A stretch of DNA of 64,000 bases from Azolla caroliniana (lineage: Eukaryota > Polypodiophyta), in assembly GCA_043228905.1 (NCBI GenBank), contig JBHGNT010000001.1:31620001-31684000 (forward strand), in the 5' to 3' direction. Made by a program: the position numbers and the translations under genes. Of this stretch, positions 49,301-61,300 are shown one piece after another (position 1 is the first letter of the stretch; every line of letters starts with the position of its first letter). The notes beneath the pieces are model-generated. The model saw only the letters and a program-made list of their open reading frames with translations. It made no database searches and had not been told where the DNA came from.

Positions 49301-52300
49301 GCTCATGAAGAGAGAGGAATTTTATTGTATACCTTGATTAACTCAGGTTCCTTGTCTGATCGCCACAATACAACTTTTGGAGGGTCATTGGCATCAAGCA
49401 ATTCAGCATCATCAATATTACATTGTCGTATATAAAGCAATCGGCCAATCCGGTTCACATAGAGTGCATGAGGTTGAACATTCACCACCTAGAGGTTATT
49501 GCACAAAAGAGCAAGTTAAATATATCTGAAATTTTTTGAAGACTAGCGAGGAAGGCTGAAACCCAATTAGAGATAATAACATGAGATGTCTCTTTACATA
49601 TTATACAGCACTCTTTTTACACGAATCACAGAATGGATTTATCATCAAGCCTCATATGAATACACATTTATCTCATGCACTGGCAGTATAATAGGGAAAC
49701 TCATGATTTCTCACATTCGTTCGAAATTGAGATAGGTAAATATACATGCAATTATATGTAAGAAGGGATGTGCCCTTGGGGGTGGAATCAGGAGTACATT
49801 ATGTCTGACATTGTGTTGTTTTATATGAAACAAGAGGGAGACACCATTGCCTCAAGGCTTCAGAAACTTAGGGACCATTATAAAGTTCATTTCAATGGTT
49901 TAAGGGTAGGAAAAATGGGAAACCTATAATTGATGTAGAAATTTCATGTACAGTTTTGTATACTGACATTGAAGCTGACTCCTCTGTTAGATATTCCACA
50001 ACAACATCAAAATTCCTAAGGCTTTTTCTAAACTATATAGAGTAAACAAATCTACCATTTCTTGATAATCCTTTTTCACTCATCTGCAACAGAGAAGGGT
50101 GTGTTGTCTTACCTTTGTTCTCTCAGAGGACATACTCAAAAATACTGAAAGCTTGTAGTAGGCCCCACTCCCATCCATGGCCCTCATAGTAATGCGTTCC
50201 TAAATGACATCATAATTGAAGAATATCTCAATTTATACACAATGTCCAAATCCTTAAATACTTATAATAGTACCATCGGCAACTGTCATAAACTTACATT
50301 GTCTTCCAAGTCTTTGAAGGAAATTCCTTGTCGGAAAACTTTTGAGTGCAGTGCACATGCTGAAATTCCAAGTCGAGGGGATAGTAAGCTGTCTTCTGCT
50401 GCTCTTGGAGAAAAAGGCATAAAACCAGCTCTGTTTAGCTGAGCTTGAGGTGACATCATAACCTTCACGCTACGAGTACTCTCAAAGTGTTCAAGGCACT
50501 GGACTACAGATGATATTCTTGAGTCCCTAGTTTCAATGGTGTGTGAAGGACGTGAAGCAGCATGCTTAGCAGCTTTTGCGGCTCTCAACAACCAAGGTGT
50601 TTCTGTGTCTGATCCTTTAACAGGCTCAACTTCAACAATAGAATAAGCTAGAGGGATAGCAGCTTTATTGTAAATCCAGTAGGGAACAAAAATTCGCACA
50701 GTTTTGGCATAGGCATTATTACTGCCAAACTCACGCTCCAAGCTAATTTGTAACTTTCTGCAAGAAAAGATTGGGAAATGTTAGCATATATCATTTCTCA
50801 TGGCACAAGGTAAAATAAATACCTCATTGATATTCTAATATGAAAACCCATATTCTCTTGATACAAAGATGGTTATTTTCGTACAAAATTTGGGAACTCA
50901 AGATGGTGCTGCCACACTTGTGGCATACTGAACAATCAAGACTGTCTTATTATCTTACATTTTCAAGCAGGAACTGTGAAAATAGGAGATTCTTTTCAGC
51001 CAAATTTATTTCTCCAGTAATAAACCATACAAAACAAACACAAATGTACCAGCCAGGGGTTCAGGGGCAACCTCTCTAAGTCAACCTGGGGTTTACATAA
51101 TCTAGGGCTACTCTATTATTGCCACAACACATGCATAAAGGTTTCTGGCTGGGAGAAACATGTCATATGTTTTCCTAGGGATCTTACATCATATGGCAAA
51201 TCATCCCCAAGCCATATCTGGAGTGTGCATTTTTTGTATTTCCACACTATTTTTTGTATCTTACATCATGTGATGCACACTAGAATTGGGTTTAGAAATG
51301 ACTATCTGAATAAGAAAACTGCAAGCTGTGCATTCAATATGCTTAGAAAAATCTAAACCAATTTTAATATGACCTGTTACTCTGCTGATTGATGAGTGAG
51401 AATGTAGCCGGCAGAACCTCGGTCATAGGATCTGAAATAAGCACCATTTCCTGACATAGAACATGCATTCCTATAAGCAATTTTGAATACATGTACCACA
51501 TCAAAATCATACAATGAAGGAACAAAAGCAGTTGAAAATACCTTCTCCAATCTCCATCCCCCTTGTACCAGCCAAGTAAGATAAATTGGTTTTCGCATAT
51601 CCACAGAGAAGATATTGATGAAACTGGCTGCTAGTACTACACCCCTCTCTCTCTGAACATGACTTCCTTCTCTCTGTTTCTCCCATACAGTATACTCAGC
51701 ATTACAGGGGAGGAGATTCTCTAGTTTCAGAGGTGCACTTACCAGGATCTTCCAATCATCTACTGGTACGCTCAATTCATTATAGAGGATTTCTGAATCA
51801 GACTCAATCCTTAACCACCACGCAACCCTAGATGCAGGATTTTCAGGGGAACACATAACCAACTCTTCTGTCTTTTGAAGAGCGTTCACCAGAAATGAAG
51901 ATATCAGATTAGCATTTTTCGCCGCATACGAAGTTCGCCGACTCAAAGGACTTTCACTTCTTGTGTACTCTCGGTTAAATACATCTCCAATAGAACGGCC
52001 CCATAAGCACTTTGCAGTTGTCTGGGACCATGGCCGTACTTGAAGACAATACTCTCTTTCTGATAAAATAGAATCTAAAGATATTGGAATATTCCCACCT
52101 GGCTCTACAATAGAGATGAATTGTTTAGGCAAGAGCTGATCATTTCCAGTAAGTTGTTGACGACTGCGACACCACCTTCTACGCCGAATAAAGTCAAAAG
52201 GTGACTTCTTACAAGATCGCATGGAATTTGGTGGCCACCTTAATGTCTGAAAATCTGGACCATATGCCCATCCATCATCATCAACATAACCAGCTTTGTC

Positions 52301-55300
52301 AATAGTCCAATCTGTAGCCCATATCCACCCAGACGGCAACAAGGGTTCTATTTCTTCCTAAAAATAAATAATATACTCAGGACAACTCAAAAGAAGAAAA
52401 AAGAAATCAAAAGCCAAATAAAATTAAAATTCAGGTTCCAGTAAAATAATACTATTGCATGCATTACCCGAGATTGAGAGGATTTCTGCATATCACGAGT
52501 ACTCCATCGTCCTGGATCTGTTGGAAGGAAATGGCCAGGCCATCTACTGCCCCATCCAGCAAGGAGCTGATATCTCTGGTTCTCAAATATTTCTTCTCCA
52601 ATCACAATAGGCTCATTGTCAAAAAGAGATGAAGTTCCCTGTTGCCCACTTAATGAAGACAATGGACAAACACAGATCTCCATTGCCACATCAGTCTGAT
52701 TAAAAACTGTCACAAGACTACGTAAAGTAGCTTTCTTTTGACCATCATTCATAGTCACTTCCAATGCAACATGACCATTTATTACTTCGATAGGAATTTT
52801 TCCTAATGGCAACACCGATTGTACATGTGTCCAGGGTCCATTTGAGCTTAGTCCTATAAGTAATCCAGTATCTTTAAACTGATTCCTGCTGGTATCCACT
52901 TCTTCCTCTGGCTGGTTAACCTTTTCATTATAGTAACAAACAGTGATTACGAGCGATCCATGATGAAAATCTGTGGGTGAGCCATTGTGCTTCTGTACCC
53001 AAAGAGCATCATACATAAATTTGTTAGTGAATCATAAGATGTATAACATACACATCCACTCAATCAGACCATAACATTAAAGATTCAGTATAAAGACTTA
53101 TCATTGGGAGGTCCACCCACTACTTCATGATGCTCATGTACACCAGTGCTTTAATAAAAACTACCTTTCTTATTGGAAATGTCATACAGCTCATTTTCTT
53201 CTGCTCTATTGGCCGATTAACATGGTGCAAATGTGAAAGAGATTGCCAAATACGATTCCAATGGGAAGATGGTGCTTTGGTTTCTGAATTACTTTGAATG
53301 CCCAAGGGAAATGAAACGAACCCAATCGCCTCTCCTACATGTGACAATAAATACAAGGTGTCAGTTGCCCCTTACAAGACTGAACTCTGCAGCTATTTAA
53401 GGAAAAATTACCTCTTCCAGATTTTGCTGCCTTATTATGCACTCGTATATCCATTTTCGCATCACCCTGCAAATCAAACCAGTATATGACTAGATCTCAA
53501 GTAAGTACATTCCGAGGTAAAGAAAAAATACCTCTTGTGGTAAATCAAATATAAAAACTTCATTCCACAATGCTGTTGCTAATATTCTGTCTCCAGTCTT
53601 CTTCAGAGACGAAGGACCAATACACCGGGATCTAGCACTCTGACTGAGGTTCTTTTGTCCATTGTTTTTTGACGATGGAACATGCACACTATAAAAGTAA
53701 TCTTGTCCATTGCCATCCTCATTGATGGGCAAATCCTGCCAGATATAAGGAAATTATTAAGACTCATGAAGTTCAAAATCTATAAATTAGACTACACAAG
53801 CACATCACCTTAGCCTCAGAAACATAAATAGCCACATGCTGGAAAAGAAGCTTTGGCCCTCCTGGTACAAAATTATCTCCAAAGTTTGGAGGTGGCATAT
53901 TGACTTCCAAAGTTTTATCAGGTTCAATTAACAGGCAATCTGTGAATTCATGCTCAAATGTACGGACAAACAAACTGCGATCTAGTTTATTTAGTAGTAG
54001 CAACTTCTCAGTATCATCTTCTTCCAAAGCAGAGCTGACATTTGTTTTAGAAACTTCATCGTTATCCTGTCCAATAGGTAATAGTCAGAAAGGTAATCCA
54101 AACCAAATTAAATCCAGCCTACTATGCTCAATAACAGATGAGAATATTCATACAAGATCCATTTTATAAAGTGCCTTCGTTTCTAGTTCAGACTGTCTTT
54201 TCCACGACAAAATCGAATCCATAAGACTATCAATATTTGCATATGTTGCATCAACATTGACTATGTTAGCTGTTGTGATGCTAGTTTTTGAAGTAGAGCC
54301 AGATGGAGAATCATGAGACTCATACCTGCAGATGGAGAATCATGATAATCAGCTCAAACTATCACTAAAAGTGCAACCACTGTCGTTATAAACTAAATAC
54401 TTACTTGAATATTCCTTCAAAGGGTTCTATTAATGGTTCCCAAGCTTTAACCTGAGCATTAAATGTTGAGGCAGCTACATAAGCTATACATGCACCACTT
54501 AAAGCTTCAGAATGACCACTGACTGCAAGATTAATGCTGGTTATTGTGATATTTGCTAAAGGTGTAACCTGCCCAACATATAATTTAACAATTATTAAAG
54601 GATAGTAAACACTGTTTCTTACCACAAACAAATCATGAGCTTTAAATTATCATGAAGACCTACCAAGCCCCTTAGATCATCAAGGACAGTCACTGAAACT
54701 TTTGGAGTTCTAACATTTCCACTTTTATTGTTCTCAACTATGCTTTGGGCTGCATCTACCAAACCATATCCTGTGCGTGCTGGAGGTTTCTTCAAATCGG
54801 GCCGTGCTAGAAACGTTTTTGCCTGTATACACACGTTGAAGTAAGGTCATGGTATCACTATAGATAATCCTCCTAACCAAACAAACTACATCCAGATATA
54901 GACTCATTGGACAAAAAAGCCACGTCAGTTATGTCATACCCAGCATGAGAATATGCCAGCTACTCCATGTAATGGAGGAGTCAGGATCACTACATAGTAC
55001 ATACACCCCTGCACAGTTCTTCCAATGTCTCTTTAAGAGGGATTTGGAAAACTCCCCAAATCACAGAATTCTAGGATCAGAAATGTTTAGGCTTTTTACA
55101 AGACGCAAACCCAGCCCTGAACATGTCAGATTTCCTCAGGGTAAGCAGCACCAGAGACCTCAGCCCACCAGCCAAGAGACCTCATATCTCCGAGATGGAT
55201 AATGATTGACTGAATAATTTGTTTGGAAAACATGTTTTATGATATGTGGATCATTACCCAAAAGAGGCCATTGATGTCATATGGTTTATCTTATCAGAGC

Positions 55301-58300
55301 ATTCATCAGAGATCCACACTTGTTTTACCGTTCCCACAAATATATTGATTTTGCACATTGTATACTCCACATTACATGTACCTATGGCCCCTATATCATT
55401 GTACTGTGATCATAACTATAAAATAATTTTGCTTTATTTTATTCAGAGCAGTTATTCTATACGGTTCACATGAATGTAATTTTTGTCTCATTCACTTTGC
55501 CCTATTACTTCATTTCTTTGGCTACTAGCCGGTAGGCTTCTTGTGCCCCAGACTAAAATGGCAGAAATTAATTGTATTTTCATAACAGAGTACACCACTC
55601 TTAGAACCATAGAATATAGGATTGCCTAGGTTAGCAAAACAATCAAGCGACTACTATCAAGAGAGCGTTATAGATTCTAGAATTTAGGACACACTATAAC
55701 ACCTAAAACTGTTCTTGTGTCCACTATGACTATATTAAATATGTTACTCCACAGAATGTGGGCCTATAAATGTCCTTAAAATATGTAAACAATCACCGTT
55801 TTAATTGAAAACGGGACTATAACCACTTTAATGTGTTTTCATGTTTACAGTCTATTTTAAAATGTTTCTCCAGTCTACTGACCTTTCGATTTTCTTAAAA
55901 TATATAGAGCAACCATATATTTAACTGGAAAAGGAAACATCAAAGCCAAAAGAAAAGAATAAGAAGGAAATTAACACTCACTTGATTCTGTATTTTCCAT
56001 ATACTACAGGAATAGCCACTTTTTGTACCAGTCATACTCCAAGCAGCTTTTCTTGAGATACCAACCTCAGAAACAAGATCAGCGCGTACACACCGAAAGA
56101 TACTCAGACCAGTTATATCTTCATCCTTTGTTACTACACAACCCATGGTAACGTATCCTGCAGGTGCCGAAGGATACCAAACATAAAGCTCATCCAGTCC
56201 CTTTCCTGACGAATGCATACGCTGTATAAAACCAATGGGGGGTGCCAACCTTCCAGAGTCGTCATCTTGTAGAACTACTCCTAGATTTGGTGGCTCAAGC
56301 CTTCCCACATTATTGTTATATCCCAAGAAAGTCAATGTCCAAACAACAAAAACTGTTGTAGGAGCAAAAAAATACAATAAAATAAAAAATATGCATTACC
56401 CCTCAACCAGATGATCACCAACAATCGCATATCCAGGCGGTGGAATTGGCCTCCATATTGAGATTGGTCGCCGATTATCACCACCACCTTTATCCCACCA
56501 CATCCGCTCAAATTGAGCAGTTGTTGAAATCAAATGACCACGTTTCTGAGGAATTTCAATATTTTCTATCCCTGACAAGCTCTGTTTTCGCTCTAATAAC
56601 CTAGATTTCCTATCCCTCAGTTTGTTAGTGTGAACAACTGAATCAAACACATCTTCATACAGAACAGCACGGAAATTAAAAAGTGACAGATCTTCTGGAG
56701 GCTTATGTGACTGATGTGCAATGAATGATCCAACAGCATTATCTACACGCCATATACTGAAATTCTTCTCAGATCTGTGAGACCAATACAGAAAATGTAA
56801 TATTTCCACTATTAAAAATATAATTAATGTATTTTGTTAATATCCATTATACTTAAGAATATACCCTTGGTGAGGATGTGTTAAAAAAACACAATCACTG
56901 ACAGATGCTGATGTCACAAGATCGAGTCGCACACAAAAAACAGCACTGAGAGGTGGTGGTGTTGAACCAATCCTAGCAATACAACCAAGTGCAACATAAC
57001 CAGGAGGAGCTACAGGACGCCAAATTGAGCACTGTTTGGCTGAATCATTCAAAACCCATATTAGATGGTAATGCAAGGGCTTTCTCACCCTCCGGAAAAC
57101 ATTGTTCATTGCCATAACTGCTTGGGATGGTGGTGCCTCCCTACACAAAGATGACATCTAAAAATTAGAAAGCTGCTACCTTTTTCTCAAAACATTAGGA
57201 CATATAAACTCACCCAGATGTTATAGAATCACTTAATATAACATATCCGGGTGGTGGCCTTGGCCTCCATATAGTGAATTGTTGCCCAGATATGTGCTCT
57301 GCAATAAACATAAACAAATGCTCTTCTGATTCACATTTGTCAAAAGGAATCTGTAGCAAAGAATAATAAGAACAGTGTTACATGAATATACCTGTATTGA
57401 CCCAAATTCTTTCAAAGTGGGAACATTTGGAGAGCATACGACCTACTCCAAATTGAAAAGTAGAGATCACATTGTTATGTACACGAAGCAATAGCTGTAT
57501 CAAGCTGAAAGACAGGCGCACAGAAATCTCTGAAGCAGAGATCGTTATGCTAGTTTTGTCTTTCACACAAGCATACTCCATGGAGATGACCATTGGCTCC
57601 ACAACACACAATCCAGAACCACCATCAATAGAGAATCTTTTAACATGACCCCGGAGCCAGACATCATTTTCCTTCCATGCAAATCTGGTAAAACAGGATC
57701 CAGCTATATGATTTCTAGCATGGAAAAAGAGATCTCACAATGTTGCTGACAACACTGGAAAGCAAAAGGCTAAAACTACAAAACTAAGATGAGAAAAAAA
57801 AGATGGCAATCTGCTAGTTTCTAGGAAAGAAAAAAACCATATTTTGTACAGTCACCGTAATAATCATCATACATTAGATTGAGATCCATCTTCACTCTGA
57901 GCAGCTTCTCTCTTTGATGTAGATTCACATAGTCACTGTCATAAAATGTCAACTCTGGAGCAATTGCCTGCCATCATTAGTTGTACTTGTAAGTTATTCT
58001 AAGAGAAAAATTTTACAATTGAGCAATATTAATTGTATGGTCCATGGTCCATTGAACCTTTAAATTTACAAGTAAGAGCAATAATAATTTATTTGTACTC
58101 TAAAGGTCATTCCGATAAATAATGTCACAATTTGCAGGACCAATATCTGGACCATTGGCCTTTATGAACAACTCATCCATTCAATTTTAGTGCAAACACT
58201 TTTAAGTATGTGCACCTTGAACCTGAGAATTTCAATGCTACACTGCAGAGTACGACATATGAATTGATAAACGAGCTATTTGAAAAGTATGATCAGGCCA

Positions 58301-61300
58301 TTGGTATTGTTTTTATTCCTTCAAATTGGAGGCACACTAAGAGGGATAACCCCATACATTTACATTACTTTCTATGAGGAAGTGCGCTCTTGCATGTGAA
58401 TATACTCGACATTGTTACTGCCTTAATGGGAAAATCCCTACAAGTATAACCCATGGTAACATATACTGCCAAATACTATCGAAATCTTACTTCAAAATAG
58501 AACAATTCAAAGGCATATTTAAAGTTGAAAACTAATAGATAGTACAAAAGCTTAAGCACTACAGATGATGATTAGTAACTGGTGAGAGGATTAACTCTGA
58601 CAGAAGCTTAACTAAAAATAGATAATCTCATTATCCAATCAATTTAATCGTATGAACTTGTACTAGCATCAGCATGCAATATATACAAAAAGATAAGCCT
58701 TAATAAACTTGGGAAACCCTCACACTATCACGTAAAGCTCAAGTTAAATCAAAATCCTTCACATTCTCCTTACAAATTTATGAAACTTTTCACTTTATAT
58801 TTGTGTGCCCCAAAAGCAGAGGATGATATAAGACACCAATTTTTCAAGAATAAAAACATAGTGCAACCATTTTTCTGGCAAGACTACCTGTACATCAAGC
58901 GTGAAGTTGCTACTCGTATTAGAAGGGACCTGGCTGCTGCCTAGACTTCTTAACATTAAATTTGAACTAGACTCTATTACTGATTTATGATATGGATAAT
59001 CACCATCACGATCAAATGCTCCATCTAATATCACACCATCTTCCACCCGGACACTGTAGCTGCTGTAGGGTAAAAGTTGTATACAATCTTTGAGTATAAA
59101 TCCATTCTGCAAGGAATTGAAATTCAATCAATTAGGAAAGACAAATGAGTTCTTGAAATTCAACCAGAAATTGTACAAGTTTGTCATCTATAAAGATAAG
59201 AAAACAAACTTGAAATACACTAAATATTTTGAGCATAACAGTACCTTGATTTTTAGATTCTTAAAGAAAAGCTTTTTTCCAGCCCCAATAAGAATCACTG
59301 GATCAATGGGGCCACCATCAGATCTATCCTGGTCTAAATTTTCTGTTTGGATGCATAATGTATTGCCACATCCATCATAAGTAAATTCATTACAATTATG
59401 GAAATCAACAATGAGCTTTCGTTGCGATGATATAGTCACCACTGGCTCCTGTTGTTTATAGTATGGATCTACAAGCCTGATGTGATCTTGATCTAGTATT
59501 GGATCATTGCAATCATCTTTGCCAGTCAACGTCGCTAATGAAGGTACAAAAAACTCCCCCACAGCAAGAAGAAAATCTAGGACCACTAAAAGGCAAGGTC
59601 GCTGAATTCTGATAATTGATGCTTGCAAACCTTCTTTGATTTTTGTGTCCAAAACTACCATTGGTGCCTGGGGTTCCACTGAAGATGTGATCTTATCATC
59701 ATTTTCCTCTTGTCTGCTTGAATTTATACTTCCTTCCAAGTCTGCCATTGACCCCAACATAAGTCTCATTTCTGGCTTTGATCCTACACGAAGATCCAGA
59801 ATACGCAGTCTTGAGAGTGATAACAGAACATCAATTTCTTGCACAGAGTTGTTTCTATAATTCACCCATAAGTCCTGCAGCTGCAAATAGAACAGAATTC
59901 AAAACAGTCAATTTCATCCATAAAGAACTTTGTGGAAGCTGCTACTGAGACAGTCAATTAGGCTAAGACAAAAAGAATTTGGAAGTGTCCTCATAAATGT
60001 AGAACTTTCACAGCGTGAGATAGTCATCCAAGACCATCCAAATCAGATTTGTCGGTATTGTTGAAAGATAAGAATCACACATTCTCTGATGTTAAATTTG
60101 CAAATATATAACTGCAGCTTATTCATTGGATGCACAATGCAGATCATGGAATATTGTGGTCTCTTGCTAACCTAATTTATGACCTTCTAAAACCTGTCTT
60201 TTTGAGTTCTCCAACAATTCATGCGGGAATGTCTTTTCGTCTTCTGCCTACCACGTTGCTCCTATAAACTGCGGCTTATTCATTGGGTGCACAATGCAGA
60301 TCATGGAATATTATGGTCTCTTGCTAACCTAATTTATGGCCTTCTAAAACCTGTCTTTTTGAGTTCTCCAATAATTCATGTGGGAATGTCTTTTCGTCTT
60401 CTGCCTACCATGTTGCCCCTATAAACTGACAGTGCATTAGCATGATAATCATCAGAATTAGGATATCATAAATCACATGCTCCGCATCTAGCATATAACA
60501 GACAATTGAATATAAACTAAAAAAATTATAATTTAGTTATTAAGTTTCTATACCTGAACTCGAGCTAAAGCAGACTCTCTTTCCATGCCATTGTGCAGTT
60601 CCAACTCAGCAGTCCGAACTTCCACGGTCACCCTAAAAGTTGTCCATGGGATTGTTACTTGACCTAAATTGCTGCTTTGCAGAGATAACCTCTGATTTCC
60701 TGAATTCCTTGGTGTCTCTGAATTCATATCAGTAGGGTATAATTGTTCTGTAGAAACAAATCTAAAATCCGGTGGCAAATGTGGAATTTCAGATATATTT
60801 GATGTCGCACATCCAGTAATCAACAAGTACTCTTTGTCTGATAATATTCCACTAAGTACATCAACCTACACAAACTTCAGAATTATCAGAACCTGCCAGC
60901 TTGTCCTACAATGTATTTGTATTATTTGAAACAGATCATATATATTTTGTTAGGGGAGCAAACCGAATCATGATTACCCACAAACTCTGCCCTGCTTAGG
61001 GATTTCTCTCATTTTTTCTCAGATCACAAAGATAGAGAGAGTTTATCGAATATATTTAGTGTTTCAGTATTGCCAAGACTGATTTCATACAGTTGGGGTG
61101 ATTTTTCAATGTGTAGTTTATCAATTCTTCATTCAAGAAAGAAATATGTATTTTAAGAGGCCAAAAAGGCCTATGAAATCACACAATACATTTTTAAATG
61201 GCAGGGTTATTGAGGAAGGAAGATATATTAACGTTTTTTAAGAGACCAGAATGGCCTATAAGACCAAACAAGGTATTGCATCTTAAAATGTTGTCTCGTC

